A DNA stretch of 64,000 bases from Triatoma infestans (Eukaryota > Arthropoda > Insecta > Hemiptera > Reduviidae), in assembly GCA_011037195.1 (NCBI GenBank), contig JAAEAF010001125.1:1-64000 (forward strand), in the 5' to 3' direction. Shown one piece after another: positions 25,701 to 32,640 of the stretch (its first letter is position 1; the number at the start of each line of letters is the position of its first letter). The notes under the pieces were generated by a model, which had not been told where the DNA came from, did not search any database, and saw nothing but the letters and a program-made list of their open reading frames with translations. Position numbers and translations under genes: made by a program.

Positions 25701-26207
25701 AATGGTAGAGCCTTGGACTAGTAACGCGGAGTTCTTGTGTTTGAATGTAGCATGCTGCCCTAAGATTTTATCTACCTAGGAATATCTACAGCTCACTGTC
25801 ACAGTGATGGGCAGTGTTGTCTGTAGTTAGAAAACACTGCATAGAGGCCAGCAGTGTACCGAGTATGCTTCGAGGAGCCCAATTGATCTATCGGCTAGTG
25901 CATATGCCCTAACATGAACAAAAAAAAAACATATTCGACAGGAATTCTAAAATTCAGGTATTCTTTTCTAGTAACACGAATTAAACGATATGCAGGAGTA
26001 GCAACAGGACAAGATATCCTGATTGAGAACCATTGCTCCAAATATACTAACATACTGTTTAAATACGAGTAAAATATATATAGTCTAAAGCATCCATATA
26101 CGTATAATATATTACATACCATTTTTGACCAATACACCACTTCCAAAAGTTTCAAGAAATTCATATATAGCGTCCTTCTGTAGTGCATTTTGACTTGACA
26201 ATAGTGC
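10580..26207 (-). CDS. CYP4-clan cytochrome P450 gene, 9 exons, N-terminus not found
   Basis: Heme-thiolate mono-oxygenase, probably microsomal; CYP4-clan members hydroxylate fatty acids, hormones or xenobiotics, and the substrate here is unknown. Nine minus-strand exons, in order: 26120-26207, 25105-25293, 23064-23133, 22842-22944, 22084-22123, 17548-17660, 17230-17467, 13213-13392, 10580-10752. All have GT/AG borders, and every phase joins, giving 398 codons including the stop. Motifs in this partial numbering: I-helix AGYDTS (201-206), ExxR as EVMR (260-263), PDHF (313-316), heme loop FSWGPRSCPG with Cys339. CYP4 proteins are usually ~500 residues, so about 100 N-terminal residues (anchor, Pro-rich hinge, helices A-B) are missing. 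Introns carry a mariner, LINEs, SINE-like units and LTR-like repeats. No frameshift or stop is seen, so the visible part could be functional. Seen: motifs and splice sites. Inferred: CYP4 assignment. Confidence 0.92.
10905..11340 (-). repeat. Dispersed repeat 'ACG-module', minus-strand copy
   Basis: Inverse complement of the same blocks: GGATTTTGCC..., 'CACATCCGGTTGATGG', 'CCAACGAATTTCTTC', and 'ACCCCTCCCTC' at 11091-11101. It lies in the last P450 intron. Confidence 0.65.
11573..12652. mobile_element. PIF/Harbinger-like non-autonomous DNA transposon
   Basis: Perfect 22-bp terminal inverted repeats, AGCGGCGTTTACACGATCAA plus TA, flanked by TAA on both sides (11570-11572 and 12653-12655); a TWA 3-bp duplication fits PIF/Harbinger. 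Inside each end the string 'ACACGATCAATATTATTGTC' recurs, as do related 'CAATATTATTG' units. The core has no transposase; one ATG-led 19-codon scrap lies at about 11783. Inserted in the last P450 intron. Confidence 0.8.
12656..13212. other. P450 intron 8 remainder
   Basis: Intron sequence of the P450 (between exons h and i) with T- and A-runs and no recognisable element. Confidence 0.6.
13213..13392 (-). CDS. P450 exon h: heme-binding loop
   Basis: 180 nt. Carries KFPEGATVYISFYNLHRNP, then FYPDHFLPE and the heme signature FSWGPRSCPG (FxxGxRxCxG) with the Cys thiolate ligand. The residue after the Cys is Pro, where CYP4 enzymes usually have Ile, Val or Leu. The donor is CCAG|GTAAAT, and the split Gly codon is finished by exon i. 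The intron to exon g is 3.8 kb and contains a decayed LINE. Confidence 0.96.
13393..15040. other. P450 intron between exons g and h, part 1
   Basis: No coding signal recognised. A moderately GC-richer patch at 14,640-14,960 may belong to an old transposon, but no ends or domains were identified. Confidence 0.4.
15040..16240 (-). pseudogene. Decayed LINE reverse transcriptase in P450 intron
   Basis: Minus strand: SPLLFILFMSDIINYFE (about 16,165-16,230), an ADD catalytic box at 16,105-16,113 (ADDVLVF), LNPDKTKIVLFSPEK, ILNKSRCNTWEPKIKLFDA, ATLLYGSEMWA, and a C-terminal zinc-knuckle-like CTLC...HIMFHC near 15,130-15,190. Split into at least four frames. Antisense to nothing known; in the same orientation as the P450. 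Confidence 0.78.
16241..17229. other. P450 intron between exons g and h, part 2
   Basis: AT-rich intron with no recognised element or gene. Confidence 0.5.
17230..17467 (-). CDS. P450 exon g: I-helix to K-helix
   Basis: 238 nt. It begins GYDTSTATMSHALLLL (oxygen-binding I-helix, with Thr205 in the usual acid-alcohol position) and carries the K-helix ExxR as KEVMRLYSPP, then DIDLG at the donor. The final base joins GA of the next exon to make Gly. This is one of the most diagnostic P450 segments in the window. Confidence 0.96.
17548..17660 (-). CDS. P450 exon f: start of I-helix
   Basis: 113 nt encoding EMEGKYTFYSDVLIEKATKD and then a segment ending GRLAGDFLIA. The end is the N-terminal half of the I-helix and runs directly into GYDTS of the next exon. 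Donor GTAAGT, acceptor TTTGCAG. It is only ~80 bp from exon g, whereas the intron on its other side is 4.4 kb. Confidence 0.92.
17704..18000 (+). repeat. LTR-like dispersed repeat, copy 2
   Basis: Homologous to 4400-4732 and 18,232-18,540. Ends 'CTCTTGCCGTTACA', followed by TCTTCCCCTCTCCTGAAGAA. Contains 'CACTGGCGTATATACAGG', a TATA-like string. Direct orientation relative to copy 3. Confidence 0.6.
18001..18231. other. Spacer between direct LTR-like repeats with CTAGCG motifs
   Basis: Contains the heptamer-like unit (G)CTAGCG or ACTAGCG five times (about 18,094-18,184) with 20-45 bp spacing. No ORF. It could be a remnant of the internal part of the element bounded by copies 2 and 3. Confidence 0.4.
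18232..18540 (+). repeat. LTR-like dispersed repeat, copy 3
   Basis: Same blocks as copies 1 and 2: 'GATTAATTAGACGAGATATG', 'TTATAATATAGCTATAAGTT', 'CTCCCACTCTAGCCTGCTTA', 'GAGAGGGCCTTTTTTCTCTC', ending 'CTTGCCGTTACA'. Confidence 0.65.
18541..19080. other. P450 intron with TG microsatellite
   Basis: Intron sequence with an imperfect (TG)n at 18,903-18,950. No gene. Confidence 0.5.
19081..19829 (+). other. GC-richer TE-like block of unknown type
   Basis: Locally richer in G+C than its surroundings and with codon-like composition. A CPRCGSGN segment near 19,109 resembles a zinc knuckle, and a 102-codon open stretch runs 19,333-19,641. It lies directly upstream of a LINE endonuclease fragment in the same direction, so it may be ORF1 or 5' sequence of that LINE, but no domain could be confirmed. 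Confidence 0.35.
19830..20210 (+). pseudogene. LINE endonuclease (EEP) fragment
   Basis: Homologous to the start of the LINE at 61,801-62,100: LIQELYTYKGLVPGLR, then YFPHYHPSPPPQELL in another frame. This is the start of the exonuclease-endonuclease-phosphatase domain of an R1/Jockey-like LINE. It stops being similar near 20,200. Confidence 0.65.
20211..20900. other. Intron interval, nothing recognised
   Basis: P450 intron sequence. No ORF or repeat end that I can support. Confidence 0.4.
20915..21255 (+). repeat. Tandem pair of tRNA-derived SINE-like units
   Basis: Two homologous units: (1) from the G-run at 20,930 and 'AGTAAAAGTGTAGTTGAAAAC' to 'GTAGGTTCGAATTCCTGG' at 21,031-21,048; (2) from 'GGGGGAGGGGAAGC' at 21,122 through 'TGGCCGACTGGTTAAG' (box A-like) to 'GGGGATCGAATATC' (box B-like) near 21,228. 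Box A and box B order and spacing fit a tRNA-Ser or Leu-type origin. They lie in the P450 intron between exons e and f. Confidence 0.5.
21361..21412 (+). ncRNA. Decayed hammerhead ribozyme-like motif
   Basis: CTGAAGA at 21,368-21,374, stem II GGCAA(TAAAT)TTGCC, GAAAC, then GTG where the intact copy at 3,464 has GTT. A five-base deletion removes the cleavage base (H17 would be G) and part of stem I, so it should be inactive. It is a fragment of the same Penelope-like family as 2,938-3,130 and 3,408-3,598. Confidence 0.55.
21450..22083. other. P450 intron remainder
   Basis: AT-rich intron between exons e and f. No element identified. Confidence 0.5.
22084..22123 (-). CDS. P450 micro-exon e (40 nt)
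   Basis: Only 40 nt: MLEGRIANKKTLG plus one base of Glu. Flanked by TTCTCAG and GTAAGT. Without it the neighbouring exons do not join in frame (phase 0 end against a start needing one extra base), so the phase arithmetic supports it. It lies in the variable linker before the J-helix of CYP4 proteins. Confidence 0.8.
22124..22841. other. P450 intron between exons d and e
   Basis: 718-bp intron, A-run at 22,421-22,432, no element identified. Confidence 0.6.
22842..22944 (-). CDS. P450 exon d
   Basis: 103 nt. The first base completes Arg, followed by MMIHIITFPFYIGAKYACL and a basic segment ending LWDAANE. This corresponds to the hydrophobic F-G region of CYP4 enzymes, where the family has 'R...P......F..T..G'. 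Donor GTAAGC, acceptor TTGACAG. It ends in phase 0. Confidence 0.85.
23064..23133 (-). CDS. P450 exon c
   Basis: 70 nt, starting with two bases that complete a Val codon and ending with AG of an Arg codon. It encodes SSFGYNMNELEKDKHDFAEV and then SE(R), the position where CYP4 proteins have 'G...NAQ......Y..A'. It is recognisable mainly because it is the only segment here that joins the flanking exons in phase with good splice sites (AG at 23134-23135, GTGAGC donor). Confidence 0.8.
23690..24860 (-). mobile_element. mariner element, degenerate, in P450 intron
   Basis: Minus strand: N-terminal RFVKKVFVFDGLSPTEIH (24,660-24,720), VTMDETWVHYF (first catalytic Asp, about 24,260), PPYSPALAPSDFHLFPNLKN (third catalytic region, about 23,860) and the C-terminal ESHFKKGI. 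The second catalytic block at 23,960 reads TAG-GAA-AAT-GCG, so the Gln is a stop and the Asp a Glu. The right end carries 'GATAACTTTTCATCTTGCCC', like a mariner terminal repeat; the left end is not clear. It lies between P450 exons b and c. Confidence 0.85.
25105..25293 (-). CDS. P450 exon b: helix C region
   Basis: 189 nt, residues 30-92 of the partial protein. It starts G-REWQVLRKPLDKLL, the W...R/K.L pattern of helix C that contacts a heme propionate in P450s, and ends ANFAVDCLS, the 'T.D.I' region of CYP4 proteins. The donor reads G|GTAAGT and the acceptor TTCAG. The following intron (23,134-25,104) has been enlarged by a mariner insertion. Confidence 0.88.
25294..26119. other. P450 intron between exons a and b
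   Basis: 826-bp intron holding the tRNA-like unit at 25,683-25,760 and otherwise no recognised element. Confidence 0.6.
25683..25760 (+). repeat. tRNA-like sequence, probably a SINE head
   Basis: GGGATTAGCTCAATGGTAGAGC is a near-perfect D-arm and box A. An ACTAGTAA anticodon-loop-like segment and a weak box B (TGTTTGAATGTAGC) follow. The T-arm and acceptor do not pair well enough for a working tRNA, and related-looking sequence continues past the would-be 3' end, so a tRNA-derived SINE or pseudogene is more likely. Confidence 0.45.
26120..26207 (-). CDS. P450 exon a (first exon seen): B-C region
   Basis: 88 nt, begins in phase 0 and ends with one base of a Gly codon. It encodes a 29-residue stretch ending GSGVLVKNG, matching the CYP4 region where a short helix precedes the 'G.GLL...G..W...RK' segment. 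The acceptor is a TTAG after a T/A-rich tract and the donor is GGTATGT. The next upstream exon should end in phase 0 and carry the Pro-rich hinge, and I could not find it. A palindromic mobile element begins only ~130 bp upstream. Confidence 0.85.
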
Positions 26208-26433
26208 CTAATTAAATAAATAAATCATTAAAATATTTTGATATAATAAAGTGTTTTGTGTTTTTTTTAATAAGTAGCAGATGATCTTAACTTCTCTAAT
26301 ATTCTACCCTATAATAAGGGGATTTTAAATAAAAAGACATGGTTAATCAGACTTTATTTGTTGTGGTGGTTGGTTCCGCAGAGCTGGAAAGCATCAGAGA
26401 CATTTTCCGTGGTAGCCTGCTTCATTTTGTGGT

Positions 26434-26471
26434 CATCGACCGGTTTCGGGCGTTCGCCCATCTTCAGGATG
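26434..26471 (-). ncRNA. Hammerhead ribozyme-like motif, left arm, core intact
   Basis: On the minus strand: CATC, CTGAAGA (26,461-26,467), one extra base, stem II GGGC(GAAC)GCCC, GAAA, stem III ACC/GGT without a loop, then C (26,438) and GATG (26,434-26,437) pairing with CATC as stem I. Cleavage would fall between 26,438 and 26,437. All invariant core bases are present. A bulged base after A9 and the loopless stem III are departures shared with the other copies. Confidence 0.65.
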
Positions 26472-27410
26472 CGTTTTTTAGACAGTGTGACAACACAGAC
26501 TCGCACAGAGCTAACTTAGTTTCACACTAACTGAGACGTATTTTTAAAAAACTAAACTCTTAAACTAGGTCAAGGGATGTGGCCAGATGGGTGGGAAAAC
26601 ACGTGTTTGGGTTGTTAAGGGGCAATTTTTTTTTTTTCTTACAGTGGACACAACACGTGGGGGTCTAATCTTTAAACTCTGTTGTTGGAGGGAGATTTAT
26701 TTTACAATTAACTAACCAAAATAGAATATAGAAATACACAAAATAAAGTTAAATAAAATTAAATAACGATTAATCTAACATTTAAAATTCATTCAATCAT
26801 TTAAAATTGAACGATTTTTTATAATTAAGTTTTTATATCTATGCATCCCAGTCATTCTTTCACTTTTTCACGCAACCTTCACATCCTCGCAAGCATGTAT
26901 ACCTAAATATGGTTTTTTATATAATTAAGTTTTTTATTATGCATCCCACAAACCATATCACATCATCACTCACATACATCGCGAGGATGTGAGGGTTGCA
27001 TGAAAAAGTGAAAGAATGACTGGAATTTCTTAATTCTTTGCAACTGGAAAAACTTAATTATAAAAAATCGTTCAATTTTAAACGAATGAATGCATTTTAA
27101 ATGTTAGTTTAATCGTTGTTTAATTTTATTTAAATTTATTTTGTGTATTTCTTATATTCTTTATATTTTGTTTAGTTAATTGTAAAGTAAATCTCCCTCC
27201 AACAACAGAGTTTAAAGATTAGAACCCCACGTGTTGTGTCCACTGTAAGAAAAAAAATTTGCCCTTTAACAACCCAAACACGTGTTTTCCCACCCATCTG
27301 GCCACATCCCTTGACCTAGTTTAAGAGTTTAGTTTTTTAAAAATACGTCTCAGTTAGTGTGAAACTAAGTTAGCTCTGCGAGTTTGTGTTGTCACCCTGT
27401 CTAAAAAACG

Positions 27411-27448
27411 CATCCTGAAGATGGGCGAACGCCCGAAACCGGTCGATG
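27411..27448 (+). ncRNA. Hammerhead ribozyme-like motif, right arm, core intact
   Basis: CATC 27,411-27,414; CTGAAGA 27,415-27,421; stem II 27,423-27,434 (GGGC/GCCC, loop GAAC); GAAA 27,435-27,438; CC/GG palindromic stem III; U27,443 and C27,444 with cleavage predicted before GATG 27,445-27,448. Identical in core to the inverted copy at 26,434-26,471. Confidence 0.65.
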
Positions 27449-27599
27449 ACCACAAAATGAAGCAGGCTACCACGGAAAATGTCTCTGATGAATCAGACAT
27501 TATTATTATTATTTATTATGGATTAATTATAACTTTTTAATTTCAAATATTTGCTTTTAGCACAATCATTTCGATGTTCAGGGCATTATATTGACTTAC

Positions 27600-27635
27600 T
27601 GTTAGAAAATTGAATAGTGTCTGTAGCAGTTCCAT
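27600..27635 (-). CDS. Possible first coding exon of the P450 (weak)
   Basis: On the minus strand an ATG is followed by 12 codons (MELLQTLFNFLT) and a good donor, A|GTAAGT, in phase 0, which is the phase exon a needs upstream. A short hydrophobic start would suit a membrane anchor. However, 12 residues cannot replace the ~100 missing, so at least one further exon would be needed between here and exon a, where a palindromic repeat sits instead. A chance match is quite possible. Confidence 0.2.
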
Positions 27636-27779
27636 CTTATTCGTTTACTCACTAATTGAGGAATATCATTGATTGTATAAATGTATTTGTAATTTAAACT
27701 TTGTATTAACCTTTACTTAATAAATGTAAATTTTTATAAAAATAAATAAATAAATAAATAATTTTCATAACTTCAGTAC

Positions 27780-28290
27780 TTGGCTACTAGAGCGAGCTGA
27801 GTTCATAGAGTTGGTTTCTTAGCTGTGCAAACCAAGCGGACCAATAGGCAGCAAGATCTGTGATGCGCAGGTGCCAACTCGGCTATATGAAACGATCGCT
27901 TGGTTGGCAATACCAAGTGTGGTAGAAATAAAAATATAAATGAACTGTTTGAAGAGAAGCTCCAACCAATTGACAGAAACGAACCAACGAAAAAAAAAAT
28001 AACACAAAATATTCAAAGCAAATTATGGAACAGCCTAAGAAGTAGAAGCCTGAAGAGGCTCGCAAATATAGCCAAGAAAGAAAGAACGAATGGCCTTGGC
28101 AAAAAGTGGCCCAATCAAGATAGCAGGCGCTGTTTATAATATCGGCTTCTTCAATAGGGTATTAACTAGCATGGCTAATGAAACGCCTGCGGTGTACATC
28201 ATAAGAAGACGTTCTATTAGACTAGCTCTGCTACAAGGTAAAGCCCCCTTCAGGGCCACCTCCATTGCTGCTTGATTCTATTTGAACAAC
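27780..28290 (+). other. Coding-like block of unknown origin
   Basis: Two overlapping open stretches (27,900-28,139 and 28,090-28,275, plus strand) have protein-like composition (NELFEEKLQPIDRNEPTKKK; a basic segment LRSRSLKRLANIAKKERTNG). They appear to be one region broken by a frameshift near 28,100. I do not recognise a family; an old transposon protein is the likeliest source. Confidence 0.3.
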
Positions 28291-28299
28291 CTTTTTCAT

Positions 28300-28985
28300 G
28301 ATGACCTACGATTACAGATACTTGTAATCTTATTACTGTTGTCTATGATAGGCGGGGAAGTAGCAGTAATAGTATCGAATTTTCTATGAGAAATTTTCAA
28401 AAGAAATACATATTTTAAGGATCCTAAACCAAAAATGTTACTTTTAGTGGTGTGTGTGGGTATTTAAAAGGGACTTTATTACAAAATAACCTCCACATAT
28501 ATCACTGTATAACGTGTTTGTATTCTAATGATACAACAGAAAATAAAAAACAATATATCGATTGCAGTTTATGAATCAAATGTAACAAATAATGGAAATG
28601 GCGATTAGGATTTACACTCGTCACTTTTGTATATTATCGTTTATTATCGTGAATACAATATGGTTGGTCTATTCTGTAAATGTAATGATGATAACTTCAA
28701 TTTGATGTCAGGATGAACGTTAGTTTGGTCTAACAGTAAATTTAATTGTTTTCTTTCTGTCCTCTACATGTAGTTGATAATTATCGTCATGTTTCTCTTC
28801 CTTTTTTCTTTTGTGTGCCTCCATTCTTCTTCCATTGCACAGTTAAGAAAAGAGCAACATTGGAGATGGAGAGGAGGTTATAGTGTGTTTTTTTATGAGG
28901 ATTTGTGGTGATGTACGTGTAGGTGTGTGTGTGTGGGTGTATCGTGTTATTTTGATGGGTGTGTCTTCTCAAAATAGATATATAT
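28300..28985. other. Intergenic interval
   Basis: No gene recognised. A (TG)n patch at 28,918-28,945 and (TA)n at 28,978-28,988 abut the next transposon. Confidence 0.5.
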
Positions 28986-28988
28986 ATA

Positions 28989-30620
28989 CCGGGTGTAACA
29001 GCAACCTCTGGCAATACTTCGGCATATGGTTTTTCACTTCATTTGGAACAAAAAATTTCTAATAAACCATGGTCCGATTCGTTCGCCTTCAAAAGTTATT
29101 CTTCATTTTGGAAAATTTTCAATTTTCCTACTTTTTCTCATAAAATTGGTTATATCTCAAAAAGTTTTTCATAAAAATCATATTCAATTACACCTTTGGA
29201 AAGAGCATTAAATTTCCTATAAGAAATTGAAGTTTTATTTTAATTTAATTAATTATAAGGTTTTTCAGTGACTTTAAACTCAACCCTACAGCGCTTCCAC
29301 AGTTAAAAGCCACTTTTCAATAGTATTTTCTTATAAATTTCTTTAAGGCTAGCGTATGGTCCGGTTACAGAAAAAATATCTACATTTCACCAGCTTTCCA
29401 ACGATAATAAATATCATGGGGTTTCTTTCTTGTTTTGTTAAAGAAAATGCGAAATAAATGTAAAAAACAACAAAATTCAAATTGAGAACTGTTACAAAAA
29501 TATCCTAAGATTAGCTAGTATTACCTCTGTTTTTTTCTGATAAATCAAATAAAAAAAATAAACAAATAAATCTCATAAATCAAAGTTTATTAATTGTTAA
29601 AATGATGGAGTTGAGAATGATAAAAGAAAATACAAAAAATATGATTTAATTAACGAAAAAAATCTTTTCCATCTGTAAGAGGGTTAAAAATTTAAAGACA
29701 CACAAAAAAATTAAATAAAAACTTTTTACACAAAAGAAAAATTTAATTTAATTTAAAGAAAATGTTCAAAATGTTTATCCTCCGCGTAGACAAAGTCTAC
29801 TTCTTCGTGACACTGACGAAACAGCACTTAGCACTTCACCGCGGTTGTTTTTAATTTCTTTCGCAGCTTCATATATCCGGTGCTCCAGCTCTTCCCGAGC
29901 ATACTCAGCTGCAGCTTCCGACGCGCTGCCGTTACAAAAACCATAAATAAAAATCATATCTCGGTATTCTGTCAGAGAACTGTGGCATTTTGAATGTATG
30001 ACCAGCTAAATCACGACTTAATGTTTCTGTTTATTAGAATTAGACGGATTTCTATCGTGAGATTACAATTCCAAAGTTCATTCCAGTATTATTAATTAAT
30101 CTTAGGATATTTTTGTAACAGTTCTCAATTTGAATTTTGTTGTTTTTTACATTTATTTCGCATTTTCTTTAAGAAAACAAGAGAGAAACCCCACGATATT
30201 ATTATCGTTGGAAAGCTGGTGAAATGTAGATATTTTTTCTGTAACCGGACCGTACGCTAGCCTTAAAGAAATTTATAAGAAAATACTATTGAAAAGTGGT
30301 TTTTAACAGTCGAAGCGCTGTAGAGTTAAGTTTAAAGTCTCTGAAAAACCTTATAATTAATTCAATTAAAATAAAACTTGTGTTTCTTATAGGAAATTTA
30401 ATGCTCTTTCCAAAGGTGTAATTGAATATGATTTATGTGAAAAACTTTTTGAGATATAATCAATTTTATGAGAAAAAGTAGGAAAATTGAAAATTTTTCA
30501 AAATGAAGAATAACTTTTGAAGGCGAACGAATAGGACCATGGATTATTAGAAATTTTTTGTTCCAAATGAAGTGAAAAACCATATCCCGAAGTATTGCCA
30601 GAGGTTGCTGTTACACCCTG
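28989..30620. mobile_element. Fold-back Tc1-superfamily element with DUF4817-type remnant
   Basis: 1.63 kb, flanked by TA within (TA)n. Ends C(C/A)GGGTGTAACAGCAACCTC and its inverse. Inverted arms of about 520-530 bp (28,989-29,520 and 30,095-30,620), ~95% identical by eye. The 575-bp loop holds a 60-codon minus-strand frame (29,775-29,957): IFIYGFCNGSASEAAAEYA, the transposase N-terminus (DUF4817-like), fused to HRIYEAAKEIKNNRGEVL and RRSRLCLRGG, the C-terminal end of the same protein type. The catalytic middle is deleted, so it is non-autonomous. Confidence 0.82.
29775..29957 (-). pseudogene. Internally deleted transposase (N-terminus fused to C-terminus)
   Basis: Residues 1-20 match the DUF4817-type DNA-binding start and residues ~27-60 the C-terminal tail of the same transposase family, with all three catalytic Asp positions lost. 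The reading frame is open across the junction, so a small DNA-binding-only peptide could be made, but there is no evidence that it is. Confidence 0.65.
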
Positions 30621-30635
30621 TATATATATATATAT

Positions 30636-31800
30636 TCCACATTAAATCATCGGTGGTTGAAAGTAGGTATTTTTTCTTTCTTAGTAATAATTTGACATTT
30701 TTACGGTCGTTAATCCTTTATACAATTGGTTGACGTTATTTTCATACGAAATTCATTACTTTACACTAACTAGTATTAAGTGGTTAGACTTTTTTTTTAT
30801 CTCTAGATAGCTGCTTGCTAAATGACCTATTTAGCAAATACATCTCATTCACTTTTCTCCTCGCCAGTAAGGCATAGTGCGCGGGACAACCATCTTGTTG
30901 GAACCACATTCTGTTCTGAGATTCAATAGCACACCCTCCAGCAACTGTCGTAACTCTTGGCGAATAAAATTAGCGTATTCTTGCCTATTTAAGGTACCTG
31001 GCGGAAAGTATGGGCAAATAGTTTTGTCTGCAACTATTTCGTACCAAACATTAACAGACAGATGTTCAGTAACCGCTGGACCGATAAGCTGGTCTTCCAG
31101 ATCGCTAGATTTAACCCCTCGATTTCTATCTTTAGGGATATCTCAAAGAAAAAATTTATGACAAGGAACCAACAACTCCAGAAGCTCTTAGAGAAAACTT
31201 AATCCAAGCCTGCTTAGCAATTCCGGCAGACATGGTACGATTAGCAACTTCATATGGTGGGCAGCGACAACGCTGTGTGTGTCGTTTAAGCCGAGGAAGT
31301 CATTTTGAATAAATAGGAAATATTTTGTTATCGTTTTTTGTAAATAAACTGGAAAATTATTTTTTATTAATTTTTTAACCGATTTTTAAGTCCTTTATGG
31401 TTTTAAAATAACTTTTAAGTTTTATCAGGACTTGAACTCACTTATTTATTCGAAACTAATAAGAAAATTCGCTTTTAATTTTAGTTTACAAAACAGAAAA
31501 ATAGGGAAAAAACGACGAAAATTGAATATTTATGGTTAAATATCTCGGCAACGGTTTGAAATATTGAAGTAAAATTAACGGCATTTTCCTCATTTTTTTA
31601 AATAGTTTTCAATACAGTCGTAAAGGATATCGCCTCTTTCAACCACCGATTTAAGGTGGAAGGCGACAATAAAATCGAAAAACGTTAACACCATCATAAA
31701 CTAGAGCGGAAATACTTCAACAAAGTTATGTTCGCTTTTTAGATATCTTGCTTCGTTTAAGAGTTATTTCAAAAGTGGCCCATTTAAATGGGACACCCTG
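30636..31800. mobile_element. Rearranged Tc1-superfamily element, halves in opposite orientation
   Basis: Right end ...GGGACACCCTG next to (TA)n at 31,801-31,820. An inner arm ('TCGGTGGTTGAAAG' at 30,651) pairs with 'CTTTCAACCACCGA' at 31,639, but the outer ~135 bp of the left end are missing. Transposase parts are inverted relative to each other: WFQQDGCPAHYALLARR on the minus strand near 30,870-30,915, and PISWSSRSLDLTPR with the C-terminal end on the plus strand from about 31,080. Confidence 0.68.
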
Positions 31801-31820
31801 TATATATATATATATATATA

Positions 31821-32215
31821 ATATTTCAACTGCTGAACAAAGTGAACAGCACTGTCATAGCAGCCACTACCACACTATATGGTTTCTCTTTTTGTTATTA
31901 CCGGTTTTTATCCATTATTAGGAGCACTAACAGTTTTTAGGAGACTACTTTTCAACCCTTTTCCTAGGCAGGAAGTGGAATAATAGAGACAAAGTAAATA
32001 CTGACAGGTACTATTAGGAGTACAAAGAATGGTAGAAAGGTGGGGCGCAAGCTGTGCTATATGGCACGATACTGACTCGAGTCACGGTTATGGCATTGTA
32101 CTTTTTCTCTGCTGTAATATGAAGTAAAACACTCTGGTTTAATTTCGAAATTGAATTTTTGACAGACTTACATGTTTTGGGGTTCTCTGAGTATGAAAAA
32201 CATTTTTTTTAGGGA
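31821..32215. other. Intergenic interval
   Basis: No gene or repeat recognised. Confidence 0.4.
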
Positions 32216-32640
32216 ATAGTGTGTGTGTGCGTGTGTGTGTGTGTGTGTGTAGGTAGGTAGGTATATGAGAGAAATGAATGTCAACAAAATATCTCAAAAA
32301 CGTAGGTAACTCAAACATGACATTCCATTTATAACCAACGTGTTCGACACGAAGTTTTCGGACAAAATCCACCAAAATGCAACATTTACTACCTTTTAAT
32401 TACCTCTTCAATACAATGTACGGTTCTACCATTTAAAGCAATGCTAGAATTCCAAATTAGAAACAAAACGGCTAACCTAAAATATTACATTATAGATTTT
32501 TTTTTTTTTTAATTTTCTTAAGCTAACTCAACAGTTTTCTTTGAACTTGGAATACTAACTGTACGGATATAAATGTTTAACTTTTTATGTGTAACATTTT
32601 TCCAGTAAGCTGATTTAAGACATTCTGAAGAGTTAGATTT
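32216..32640 (+). repeat. Dispersed repeat 'ACG-module' with TG head, copy 4
   Basis: (TG)n and (TAGG)n at 32,219-32,262, then 'ATCTCAAAAACGTAGG', 'TTCGGACAAAATCCACCAAA', a T-run and 'TCTTTGAACTTGGAATACTA'. The same head-plus-module order as at 1-340 and 35,490. Confidence 0.7.

Larger units (their letters stand above)
26339..27505. mobile_element. Palindromic element with hammerhead cores in both arms
   Basis: Arms of about 500 bp (roughly 26,395-26,905 and 26,985-27,498) are inverted copies around a short AT-rich centre. Each arm has, from the outside in: 'GACATTTTCCGTGGTAGCCT' and its complement, a hammerhead-like core, 'CTAACTTAGTTTCACACTAA', 'CCCACCCATCTGGCCACATC' (right arm) and the 'GTTGTTGGAGGGAGATTTA' block. 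No ORF. The layout fits inverted terminal repeats of a Penelope-like or retrozyme-like element that has lost its coding part. It lies ~130 bp upstream of the first P450 exon found. Confidence 0.75.

Noticed and set aside
25683..25760. Functional tRNA gene
   Set aside because: The T-arm and acceptor stem do not pair properly and box B is degenerate.
28960..29014. CRISPR- or satellite-like array in the TA/TG tracts
   Set aside because: Simple sequence at transposon borders, no repeat-spacer structure; the DNA is eukaryotic.
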